64,000 nucleotides of DNA, taken from assembly GCA_020344015.1 (NCBI GenBank), contig CP070812.1, positions 3,488,711-3,552,710 of the forward strand. Reading direction: 5' to 3'. The stretch is from Gemmatimonadota bacterium (GTDB taxonomy: Bacteria; Gemmatimonadota; Gemmatimonadetes; Palauibacterales; KS3-K002). The position numbers and the translations under genes were made by a program. The notes below the pieces were generated by a model that did no database searches, was not told the DNA's origin, and saw only the letters and a program-made list of their open reading frames with translations. How positions within the stretch are numbered: the first letter of the stretch is position 1; each line of letters starts with the position of its first letter. Positions 1 to 7,778 of the stretch are shown in pieces.

Positions 1-1139
1 AGGGCGACGCGGGGGGGTCGCTCTTCTTCCTGTCGCTCGAAGACGACCTGATGCGCCTGTTCATGGCCGAGCGACTGGCCAAGATCATGGACAAGCTGGG
101 CGCCGAGGAGGGCGAAGTCATCACTCACCCCTGGGTGACCAAGGCGATCGAGCGCGCCCAGTCACGTGTCGAGCTGACGAACTTCGATGCCCGCAAACGG
201 CTGCTGGAGTACGACGATGTAATGAACCAGCAGCGCGAGGTCATCTACGATCTCCGACTGTTCGCCCTTGAAGGCGGTGAAGATCTGAAGGGCGAGATCT
301 GGGACATGATCCGCGATGCGGTGCTCACCCGCTTCGACGAGTACGTGCCGGAGACCGAGCACGAGGAGAAATGGGACCTGGCCGGACTCAAGAACCGGCT
401 GCTGCTAGAGTTCTTCCTGCATTGCCCCGAGCTACCGGACGAGAGCTCGCTCGACACGGCGCTCGAGTGGGAAGATCGTGATGCGCTGACCGACTACGTA
501 GTCGAGAAAGCCGAGGCCGTCTTCAAGAAGAAGGTCGAGGACTTCGGCGAAGAGGCGGAGCGCATACTCTCCTACATCTTCCTTTACACCATCGACGAGA
601 AGTGGAAGGACCACCTCTACGACCTCGACCAGCTCAAGGCCGGCATCTATTTCCGCGCCTGGGGCCAGAAGGATCCTCTCATCGAGTACAAGAAGGAAGC
701 CTACGAGATGTTCGTGGACTTGATGGGCGACATCCGCACGACCCTGGCCGATCGCCTGTTCAAGGCTCAGATGATGCCGCCGCAGCCGATGCGCGCCCCG
801 CGGATCACCCGCGTTAGCGGCCCCACCCTCGATACCACGGACGACGGTTTCGCGCCGGGCGCTGCGGCCGCCGCGGCTCGCGGCTTTGCCCCCACCGGCG
901 TGGCGGCCTCGGCCCAGGCCGGCCCACCCACCGGCGTGTCCGATTCGGCCGCAGCGGCTGCCGGCCTTCCGGCACCGGCCCGCCGTCCGAGCACGGTGGT
1001 CACCAACCGGGCGGAGGGGGCGGCCCCGGCCAAGCCCGTCTCCACGGGTGACAAGGTGGGACGCAACGATCCGTGCCCTTGTGGCTCAGGCCGCAAGTAC
1101 AAGAAGTGCCACGGACGGCCCGGCGCCCCGCCATTGTAG
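1..1139 (+). CDS. secA: Preprotein translocase subunit SecA, C-terminal part (5' end outside window)
   Basis: SecA is the ATPase motor that drives secretory proteins through SecYEG at the inner membrane. Only the last ~378 codons are present; the reading frame is open from base 3. The visible part begins at the [11 protein letters not shown] segment of the second nucleotide-binding region and continues with the helical scaffold and wing region, which carries the family-typical [12 protein letters not shown] run and the [14 protein letters not shown] helix. A poorly conserved Ala/Pro/Gly-rich linker follows (about bases 850-1050). The protein ends in a zinc-binding SEC-C tail ([17 protein letters not shown]), which in other bacteria contacts SecB or phospholipids. 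The family assignment is secure; only the N-terminal portion is missing. Confidence 0.97.
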   Translation, partial: GDAGGSLFFLSLEDDLMRLFMAERLAKIMDKLGAEEGEVITHPWVTKAIERAQSRVELTNFDARKRLLEYDDVMNQQREVIYDLRLFALEGGEDLKGEIWDMIRDAVLTRFDEYVPETEHEEKWDLAGLKNRLLLEFFLHCPELPDESSLDTALEWEDRDALTDYVVEKAEAVFKKKVEDFGEEAERILSYIFLYTIDEKWKDHLYDLDQLKAGIYFRAWGQKDPLIEYKKEAYEMFVDLMGDIRTTLADRLFKAQMMPPQPMRAPRITRVSGPTLDTTDDGFAPGAAAAAARGFAPTGVAASAQAGPPTGVSDSAAAAAGLPAPARRPSTVVTNRAEGAAPAKPVSTGDKVGRNDPCPCGSGRKYKKCHGRPGAPPL

Positions 1140-1362
1140 AATCCCCAATCTAGGGAAGGCCGAGTTTCCAGGTCGTCTGGGAATCCGTGGAATCCGTGGC
1201 ATTCGGCATTCCCGGATTTGGATTCCGGGAGTCGCAATTCGGGATTCCGGGATTCGGAATCCGGCACTCCCCGATTCCCGCATACCACGGATTCCACGCA
1301 TACCTCGGATTCTCAATCCGCAAATCCCCGAATCCCCGAATCCCATGCTGATCTGTTGATCC
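1140..1362. repeat. Imperfect inverted-repeat tract A between secA and radC
   Basis: The gap is filled by degenerate copies of short words such as GGAATCC, GGGATTC and CCCCGAATCCC. Left-arm word CGTGGAATCCGTGG (1186-1199) is the exact reverse complement of CCACGGATTCCACG (1285-1298). The sequence between them is also largely self-complementary, giving a long imperfect hairpin centred near 1242. Related words recur in the tract at 50790-50930. No coding signal or RNA family is recognisable. Confidence 0.75.
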
Positions 1363-1384
1363 ACCTGCTCAGATTGGACCCAGT

Positions 1385-2098
1385 ATGGTGTCCGACCCAC
1401 GATCACCCGCTATCAAGGAGTGGCCATCCAATGAGCGGCCGCGGGAGCGTTTCACAGCTCTGGGGCCGGCGGCACTGCGCACGGCCGAGCTGCTCGCCAT
1501 TTTGGCGTCGAGCGGTACGGGTGGAAGAAGCGCGCTCGAGGTGGCGGAAGGTCTCTACGAGCATTTCGGGCGCTCGCTGCGTCGCCTAGGAAACGCGTCC
1601 GGCTCGCAGCTCATGGCGGTGCCCGGGATCGGGGAGGCGCGGGCCGTGGCCATCCTGGCGGCGCTCGAGCTGGGGCGGCGCGCCGCCGAGGAAGAACGCC
1701 GCGAGGACGACCGGGTCGCAGCGCCGCGCGACGTATATCGGCGCTTCGAACTCCGGCTGCGCGATCTGCGCCAGGAGGAGTTCCACGTGCTGCTCCTCAA
1801 CACGCAGAACGCCGTGATGCGGGAGGTCATGGTGACGCGCGGCATACTCGACGCTTCGGTAGTCCACCCGCGCGAGGTCTTCGCACCGGCGCTGACCGAG
1901 GCAGCGGCGGCGGTGATCCTGGTCCACAACCACCCCAGCGGTGACCCGACCCCCTCGCCGGCCGACCGCGAGGTGACCCGGCAGCTGGTCGAGGCCGGCC
2001 GGGTTCTCGGCATACCAGTCCGCGACCACGTCATCGTGGGCAACGGGCGGTACGCCAGCTTCCTTGATCTGGGCCAGATCCCGGCCCTCGACCGCTAG
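1385..2098 (+). CDS. radC: RadC family protein (JAMM/MPN+ domain)
   Basis: The protein has 237 residues, normal for RadC/YicR proteins. An N-terminal helix-hairpin-helix-like region (about residues 20-105, with VPGIGEARA) precedes a JAMM metalloprotease-like domain. The metal-site signature HNHPSGDPTPSPAD lies near residues 181-194 (His-X-His followed by Asp). RadC was once linked to DNA repair, but its biochemical role is unsettled. The start is ATG 1385; GTG 1388 directly after it is an alternative, and neither has a clear ribosome site. The gene follows inverted-repeat tract A, so it probably has its own transcription start. Confidence 0.93.
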   Translation: MVSDPRSPAIKEWPSNERPRERFTALGPAALRTAELLAILASSGTGGRSALEVAEGLYEHFGRSLRRLGNASGSQLMAVPGIGEARAVAILAALELGRRAAEEERREDDRVAAPRDVYRRFELRLRDLRQEEFHVLLLNTQNAVMREVMVTRGILDASVVHPREVFAPALTEAAAAVILVHNHPSGDPTPSPADREVTRQLVEAGRVLGIPVRDHVIVGNGRYASFLDLGQIPALDR

Positions 2099-2184
2099 CG
2101 GTGGGCCGGCTAACGGTTCCAAAGCGATCGCTCCGGCGTGGCGGTCGCCGGTGTAACTTGCGGCGCGGCATAAATCTAGCGAAT

Positions 2185-2305
2185 GTATCCTCTGTGAGCC
2201 TCGCGGAGGCAGAAACTGGCTCCCCACTTCTGTGTAGGAGTTAAAGGTGGGGTGTGCCCTGTTTCCTTTTGCCTCCCGCAACTCGCTGCAACCAGAGATC
2301 GATAT
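2185..2305 (+). ncRNA. Predicted long-hairpin RNA or structured leader upstream of rel/spoT (6S-like candidate)
   Basis: An extended imperfect hairpin can be drawn by hand: GCG/CGC (2203-2205 with 2277-2279), GAGGCA/TGCCTC (2206-2211 with 2270-2275), AAAC/GTTT (2213-2216 with 2261-2264), GGC/GCC (2218-2220 with 2256-2258) and CCCCAC/GTGGGG (2222-2227 with 2247-2252). Below a bubble, CTCTG/CAGAG (2190-2194 with 2293-2297) and GUAUC/GAUAU (2185-2189 with 2301-2305) can close it. A long bulged hairpin with a central bubble resembles 6S RNA architecture, but no conserved 6S sequence can be proven by eye. It may instead be a 5' leader of the rel gene. Confidence 0.4.
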
Positions 2306-4544
2306 GGCGTCGGAACGCACCACCGACATGGTCGAGCAGCCCAGCACAGGAAGGACGCCGTCTGGCGACGGTCCCCTGTTGCCGCCTGATTTCGTCGACG
2401 CCATCGCCGAGACCCGGGAACGCTTGGACCTCGAGCTCCTCGCCAAGGCCTTCGAGTACAGCCAGCGCGCCCACCAGGGCCAGAAACGCAAGTCGGGTGA
2501 AGACTACATCAGCCACTGCGTCGAGGTCGGGAAGATTCTAGCCGACCTCTACCTCGATACCGCGTCGATCTGCGCCGCCTTCCTCCATGACGTGGTCGAA
2601 GACACGGACACGCCGGCCGAAGAGATCGAGCAACTGTTCGGGCATGAGATTGCCACGATCGTCGACGGCCTCACCAAGATCGGCCGGGTCGAGTTCAGCT
2701 CGAGCACCGAACAGCAGGCGGAGAACTTCCGCAAACTGCTACTTTCCATGGCTCGTGATGCCCGGGTGATCATCGTCAAGCTTGCCGATCGCCTACACAA
2801 CATGCGTACGCTCGAGGCACTACCGCCGGGTACGCAGCGTCGCATCGCGCGTGAGACGCGTGAGATCTACGCGCCGCTCGCCCATCGCTTGGGGATGGCG
2901 AGGGTGAAGTGGGAGCTCGAGGATCTCGCATTCAAGTATCTCGAGGGTCAGGCGTACAAGCAGCTGGCCAAAAAGGTGCAGGAGCGGCGCAAGCAGCGCG
3001 AGGCGTGGATCCGGCAACTCGCTGAGCCGCTCGCCGAAGAGCTCGAGGCGGCGGGCATCGAGTGCGAGGTCGTCGGACGCCCGAAGCATCTGTGGTCGAT
3101 CTACAACAAGATGCGCAGGCGGGGGAAGCCGTACGATGAGATCTATGACTTGATGGCTATCCGCGTGATTGCCCATAGCATCAAGGACTGCTATCACGCT
3201 CTCGGTGCGATCCACAACAAGTGGACACCTCTCACCGAGCGCTTTCACGACTACATCGCCACGCCAAAGTCGAACATGTACAGGTCGCTCCACACGACGA
3301 TCTTCGGACCGGGCGGCCGTCTGTACGAGATCCAGATCCGTACCCACGATATGCACCACACTGCCGAGTTCGGAATCGCGGCCCACTGGCGCTACAAGGA
3401 GGGCTATAAGGGTGCGCCCGACGAGGTCGACGAGAAGCTCGCCTGGTTCCGCCAGGTCCTCGAGTGGCAGCAGGAGACCAGAGAGCCGGAGGAGTTTCTG
3501 GAGTTCCTGCGTATCGACTTGTACCAGGACGAGATATTCGTCTTCACGCCGGCGGGCGACGTGAAGCAGTTGCCCAAGGGCGCCACACCAATCGATTTCG
3601 CCTTCGCGGTGCACACCGAGGTGGGCTACCACTGCGCCGGTGCGCGGGTCAACGGACGCATCGCTCCGTTGACTCGTCAGCTGACCAGCGGTGACACGGT
3701 CGAGATCATCACCAATCCCAAGCAGAGTCCGTCCCCCGATTGGCTCAACTTCGTCTGCACCGCTCGGGCCCGGAACAAGATCCGCCAGTTTATCCGCCAA
3801 GAGGAGCAGAGTACTGCGGTCAAGATCGGCAAGGAGTTCCTGGAACGTGAGCTGCGCAAGCTTCGCAAGAAGGCGTCGGAAGCCGAGCTCGGCGAGGCCA
3901 GCTCGAGGGCCGGGTTTACGAACCTCGACGGACTATACGCAGCCTTAGGCCGCGGCGATGTAGCTCTCTCGACCGTCTTGAGACACCTCTGGCCAGACGC
4001 AGAAGTGCCGACCGAGGTGGAGAAGCCGGGGCGAATCGGTCGTCTGGTCGAGCAAATACGCGGTGGCCCCCGCGGTGTGAAGATCCAGGGGATCGACAAC
4101 GTAGCGGTCCGCTATTCGCAATGCTGCCAGCCGGTGCCGGGCGATGAAGTCATTGGATACATCACGCGCGGCCGCGGGATCTCGATCCACCGCAGCGACT
4201 GCCCGAACATTCTCAAATTCAGCGAGCACCCCGAGCGGCGCATCGAGATCGACTGGCGAACCGACAAGGCACATTTGTACTTCGTGCGCATTCGCGTCGA
4301 GGGTACCGATCGACGCGGTCTACTTTCGGATATCGCTAAGGCGATCAGCAACACGGGAACGAACATCCAGAGTGCCGTCACGGAGGCCGTCGAGGGTGGG
4401 ATGCGCGGTGAGTTCGTCGTCGAGATCGAGAACTTGACGCACTTGATGAAGGTTACCAAGGCGGTGCGCAAGGTGAAGGGCGTCGTCAGCGTCGAGCGAC
4501 GCGAGAGACTGATCGAGTCGGAGCTGCAGGCGGAGGTGGAGTAG
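2304..4544 (+). CDS. rsh: Bifunctional (p)ppGpp synthetase/hydrolase, RelA/SpoT family
   Basis: This enzyme makes and degrades the stringent-response alarmone (p)ppGpp. Domains in order are an N-terminal HD hydrolase domain with an intact HDVVEDT motif (near residue 95), a synthetase domain (YDLMAIRV near 281, EIQIRT near 343), a TGS domain (from about 408), a zinc-finger-like region with the CC of SQCCQPVPGD, and a C-terminal ACT domain (about 653-742). With both catalytic halves apparently intact it is probably a bifunctional Rel. ATG 2304 gives 746 residues. A GTG at 2247 with AGGAG six bases upstream would add 19 residues, but that codon lies inside the predicted hairpin and the extra residues look non-conserved. 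Confidence 0.96.
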   Translation: MASERTTDMVEQPSTGRTPSGDGPLLPPDFVDAIAETRERLDLELLAKAFEYSQRAHQGQKRKSGEDYISHCVEVGKILADLYLDTASICAAFLHDVVEDTDTPAEEIEQLFGHEIATIVDGLTKIGRVEFSSSTEQQAENFRKLLLSMARDARVIIVKLADRLHNMRTLEALPPGTQRRIARETREIYAPLAHRLGMARVKWELEDLAFKYLEGQAYKQLAKKVQERRKQREAWIRQLAEPLAEELEAAGIECEVVGRPKHLWSIYNKMRRRGKPYDEIYDLMAIRVIAHSIKDCYHALGAIHNKWTPLTERFHDYIATPKSNMYRSLHTTIFGPGGRLYEIQIRTHDMHHTAEFGIAAHWRYKEGYKGAPDEVDEKLAWFRQVLEWQQETREPEEFLEFLRIDLYQDEIFVFTPAGDVKQLPKGATPIDFAFAVHTEVGYHCAGARVNGRIAPLTRQLTSGDTVEIITNPKQSPSPDWLNFVCTARARNKIRQFIRQEEQSTAVKIGKEFLERELRKLRKKASEAELGEASSRAGFTNLDGLYAALGRGDVALSTVLRHLWPDAEVPTEVEKPGRIGRLVEQIRGGPRGVKIQGIDNVAVRYSQCCQPVPGDEVIGYITRGRGISIHRSDCPNILKFSEHPERRIEIDWRTDKAHLYFVRIRVEGTDRRGLLSDIAKAISNTGTNIQSAVTEAVEGGMRGEFVVEIENLTHLMKVTKAVRKVKGVVSVERRERLIESELQAEVE

Positions 4545-4954
4545 TGCCGGCCTACTGGCTATTGAAGAGCGAGCCGGGTGACTATTCATTCGAAGATCTG
4601 GAGCGTGAAGGACGCGCGGTCTGGGACGGGGTCAAGAACCCCGCGGCTCTCAAGCACATGCGACGGGCGCGGCCCGGCGACCGGGCGTTCTTCTATCACA
4701 CGGGCAAGGAAAAGGCGATCGTCGGAATTGCCCGTCTGGAGACCGAGGCCTACCCGGACCCGGATCGGACGGACGACCGATTCCTGGTGTTCGAGGTCAG
4801 CCCGCAGGAGCGGCTGCCTCGGCCCGTGACCTTGGCGCGCATCAAGTCAGAGGCGAGTTTTCAGCAGTGGGAGCTGGTGCGTGTGCCGCGCCTCTCCGTG
4901 ATGCCCGTCCCTCGGGATACCTGGAAGCGGATCCTCGAGATTTCGCGGCCCTAG
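4544..4954 (+). CDS. EVE domain-containing protein
   Basis: This 136-residue protein is a single EVE domain, a PUA-like fold. It starts with the typical YWLLKSEPGDYSFEDL segment, followed by WDGVKNPAALKHMR and a GDRAFFYHTGKEKAIVGIA strand region. EVE and related YTH/ASCH domains bind modified bases in nucleic acids; the ligand of stand-alone bacterial EVE proteins is not established. The GTG start overlaps the last base of the rel stop codon (TAGTG), so the two genes are probably translationally coupled. It could take part in RNA or modified-DNA sensing, but nothing nearby narrows this. Confidence 0.9.
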   Translation: MPAYWLLKSEPGDYSFEDLEREGRAVWDGVKNPAALKHMRRARPGDRAFFYHTGKEKAIVGIARLETEAYPDPDRTDDRFLVFEVSPQERLPRPVTLARIKSEASFQQWELVRVPRLSVMPVPRDTWKRILEISRP

Positions 4955-4991
4955 GACTCAATTATGAGGCCGCGCTGACCACTCGAGCGGA

Positions 4992-7670
4992 ATGGGAGCG
5001 AGCGAGCACGAAGACGCAGGTCGCCTGGTAGCGCGGGCCACCGAGCTTACCCAGCTCGACCGGATGGTGCGAGATCTCCGGGCTGAGCCGGACGCTCGGG
5101 GACGGCTGGTCGTGCTGAGCGGCCCTGCCGGGGTCGGCAAGACGGCGCTGGCCAGTGCATTCATCGGCCGGCTCAGGGACGGGGATCCCTCCGCAGTCGC
5201 TCTCGGAGCGGGCTGTGTCGAGGGTGTGACGTCCTATCGACCCTACGGGCCGTTCCGAGACCTGCTCGCCCAGCTCATGGGCATGACCGGCGACGCCACG
5301 CTCACCGCGATCGTGCGCAGAGAGGTACCCGGTTGGATGCCCGGCGCGGTGCCATCCGCCGGTCGCAACGCCCTGTTCGACCAGTTCATCGCTCTCTGCC
5401 GTGCCATCGCGCGCCAGCGGATTTTGATTCTCTTCATCGATGACTTGCAGTGGAGCGATCGCTCGTCCCTTGACTTGCTGGCGCGCCTCGGTGGCGTACT
5501 CGGCTCGCTGCCGGTCCTCGTGCTGGCGACCTACGAGCCCTCCGAGTCGCCCGGCTCGGTTACGATCAAACCGCTTCAGCACCGGCTCGGTCCGGCGATG
5601 GTCGAGCTGGCGGTCCGTGAGCTGGAAAACGACGCGATCCTCAAGTTGGCGGAGGAACTTCTGGAAGGATCGTTCGGCGATGACCTGGAAGCTTGGCTGC
5701 CCGGCGCTGCCCGAGGCAACGGGCTGCGGGCGGAACAGTTGCTGCGCGCGCTGCTGGAGCGTCAGGTCCTCCGCAAGCGTCTGTTCAAGTACTCGGTTCG
5801 CGAAGGCGAGCTGCCCAGTCCGGAGGCGAAGATCGACAGCGTCGTTGCCGGTCGGCTCGATTCGCTGGAGCCCAATGTCCGCTGGACCCTCGAGGCGGCA
5901 GCGCTCTGTGGATCCGTAGTCGACTCGGCCGTCGTCGCCGCGCAAGCAGGCAAGAAGCAGGAAGAGGTGCTGGGCGAACTGCGGACGGCAGAAGAGCGGC
6001 ACGGGCTGATTCGAAAGGTCGGCGAGCGTCGCTGGGCGACCGGAAGCCACTCGGTGCGCTACCACTTCTGTCATCCGCTGGTGCGCCGCGTGATCCGCGC
6101 GCGGATCTCGGGGAAACGTCGCGCTCACCTGCTCAGCCGCGCCGCCGAGACGCTCGAGAAGCTGGCGAGCGGCGGCTCGAAGGAGATTGCCGACGAGATC
6201 GCCGTCCTTTACTTGGTCTCCGAAGCGGAGGACAAGAAACTCGAATGGTCCCTCAAGGCGGCCGACCTCGCCGAACGCCTCTACGCGCTCTACGAGGTAG
6301 ACGACTTCTTGCGCGCCGCGGCGAAGGCCTGCGAAGACGAGCTCGCGCGTCTCAAGATCCAGAACCGCCTGGCCAGAATCTACGCCGCTACCGACAGAGA
6401 GCCCGAGGCGGAGGCGTTGCTCCAGAACGTCTACGAGCGTACCCACGAGCTGGGGGATCTCGAGACCGAAGTAGCCGCCGGCGTAATGCTCGGCTGGCTG
6501 CAACTCGAGCGCGGTGTCGAGCCCCTCGAAGTCTCCATGGTGGCCGGCAGCCTGGTCGATCGCGCTCGCACGGCGGAGATGAGCGAGGAGCTGGTGATGG
6601 CCCTCGATCTGTCGTGTGTGGTGGCCGAGCGGGTCGGAAGGGCCGAAGAGGCGTTGCTGATGGCCGAGGAGGCCCTTCACGTGGCCGAGCAGAGCGGCAA
6701 CGCAGAGACGGTGGCGCAGGCCGCCTACCGGTTGGCCCGCGTCCACGTCTCCTGGGGTAGTCCGGAGGACGGTCGCAAGCTTGCTCAGCGCGCTCTTGAG
6801 GTGTTCGGCCAGGTCGATGAGTTGGGCGGCGTTGCGGTCTGCCACGACCTGCTGGGGCTGGCCAACTTCCGGGCCGGCGAATGGGACGGTGCGTTCCACC
6901 ACTGGCAGTCGGCGCTGGAGAGCATGGAAGTCGCCGGCGTGGCCGACCAGAAGATCGCCATGCAGGCCAACATCGCAGAATTGCTGACGCTGCGCGGCGA
7001 ATTCGACCGGGCTAAGCACCTGTTCAACTCGGGGCTGCAGCTGGCCGAGGAGCTGGAAGACCCTTCCCTCGCCCTGCGTTGTAGGATCGGTATCGCGCGG
7101 CTCGAGTTCGAGCGCGGCGAGTACACCTCCGTGCTGAAGATGACCGAAGAGATTCGAGAGATCCTGCCCCCGAGCGGAGCCTGGAAGGCCGATTTCCAGA
7201 CCACCGCAATCCGCGCGCTGGCCTACCTGGAGACGGGCGATGAGCTGCAAGCGTGGCAGGAAGCGGCGCGGCTAGAGCAGCTCTACCAGGGCAAGGAAGG
7301 CTGGTTCGAGCGCCGCGCCGAAGGCGACGCCGTCCGCATCCGGGTCATCGATCTCGACAGCGACGCCTGGCTGGCCGGCATGGTCGCACAGCAGGGAATC
7401 GGCGAAACGACCGAGACCGATCCCTACGGTGAAGGCTTCCTGCAGTACCACCAGGCTCAGGTCCTGGCTCGGGCCAAACCGGCCGAGGCGCGGGTCGCGG
7501 CAGAACGCGCGGTCGTTTTGTTCGAGCAGCTCGGCGCCGCCCCGATGCTGGCTCGCGCTCGGCAGCTGGCGGAAGAGCTGCCCGAGGTCGATTCTGCCGC
7601 CGAGCCGGAGGGCGACCAGGACGTGTCCGATGACAAGATCGACGCCTGGTTCGACAGCCTCGAGGGTTGA
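4992..7670 (+). CDS. STAND/AAA-type ATPase with C-terminal tetratricopeptide repeats
   Basis: This 892-residue protein has an N-terminal AAA_16/MalT-like NTPase module: Walker A GPAGVGKT at 44-51 and Walker B ILILFIDDLQW near 145-155. Roughly 300 residues of winged-helix and helical linker follow. From about residue 400 onward a long series of degenerate TPR-like helices (A/L/E-rich ~34-residue units) ends in an acidic tail. Its architecture resembles the signal-transduction ATPases of the MalT/AfsR type, but no helix-turn-helix, SARP, kinase, TIR or other effector is visible at either end. It may work as a scaffold or need a partner. The start is ATG 4992 with a weak GAGCGG upstream. Function unknown. 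Confidence 0.8.
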   Translation: MGASEHEDAGRLVARATELTQLDRMVRDLRAEPDARGRLVVLSGPAGVGKTALASAFIGRLRDGDPSAVALGAGCVEGVTSYRPYGPFRDLLAQLMGMTGDATLTAIVRREVPGWMPGAVPSAGRNALFDQFIALCRAIARQRILILFIDDLQWSDRSSLDLLARLGGVLGSLPVLVLATYEPSESPGSVTIKPLQHRLGPAMVELAVRELENDAILKLAEELLEGSFGDDLEAWLPGAARGNGLRAEQLLRALLERQVLRKRLFKYSVREGELPSPEAKIDSVVAGRLDSLEPNVRWTLEAAALCGSVVDSAVVAAQAGKKQEEVLGELRTAEERHGLIRKVGERRWATGSHSVRYHFCHPLVRRVIRARISGKRRAHLLSRAAETLEKLASGGSKEIADEIAVLYLVSEAEDKKLEWSLKAADLAERLYALYEVDDFLRAAAKACEDELARLKIQNRLARIYAATDREPEAEALLQNVYERTHELGDLETEVAAGVMLGWLQLERGVEPLEVSMVAGSLVDRARTAEMSEELVMALDLSCVVAERVGRAEEALLMAEEALHVAEQSGNAETVAQAAYRLARVHVSWGSPEDGRKLAQRALEVFGQVDELGGVAVCHDLLGLANFRAGEWDGAFHHWQSALESMEVAGVADQKIAMQANIAELLTLRGEFDRAKHLFNSGLQLAEELEDPSLALRCRIGIARLEFERGEYTSVLKMTEEIREILPPSGAWKADFQTTAIRALAYLETGDELQAWQEAARLEQLYQGKEGWFERRAEGDAVRIRVIDLDSDAWLAGMVAQQGIGETTETDPYGEGFLQYHQAQVLARAKPAEARVAAERAVVLFEQLGAAPMLARARQLAEELPEVDSAAEPEGDQDVSDDKIDAWFDSLEG

Positions 7671-7676
7671 TGTCGC

Positions 7677-7735
7677 AGGAATAACTTCGAACTTCGTACT
7701 TCGAATATCGAACTTCGAATTTCGGAAATCCCCGA
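7677..7735. repeat. Short-word repeat tract B between the STAND ATPase gene and uvrB
   Basis: The gap holds several near-copies of ACTTCGAA (for example AACTTCGAACTTCGTACTTC at 7683-7702, then ATCGAACTTCGAATTTCGG). The core TTCGAA is itself palindromic, so the tract can fold in several registers. Its style matches the other tracts in this window, although the words differ. The remaining ~40 bases before uvrB show no clear promoter. Confidence 0.6.
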
Positions 7736-7778
7736 GCGGGTACCCTAACATCTAACCCTGGACTCTGAGCGTCGGTCA

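Noticed and set aside
1140..1362. CRISPR array
   Set aside because: The words vary in spacing and sequence, with no constant repeat-spacer unit and no cas gene nearby.
4962..7250. A 762-codon open frame on the minus strand opposite the STAND ATPase gene
   Set aside because: It is the mirror of a coding strand with strong third-position GC. The plus-strand protein has Walker motifs and TPRs, while the minus-strand translation shows no recognisable domain.
4992..7670. MalT-type transcription activator
   Set aside because: No LuxR-type helix-turn-helix is present at the C-terminus, which ends in a short acidic tail.
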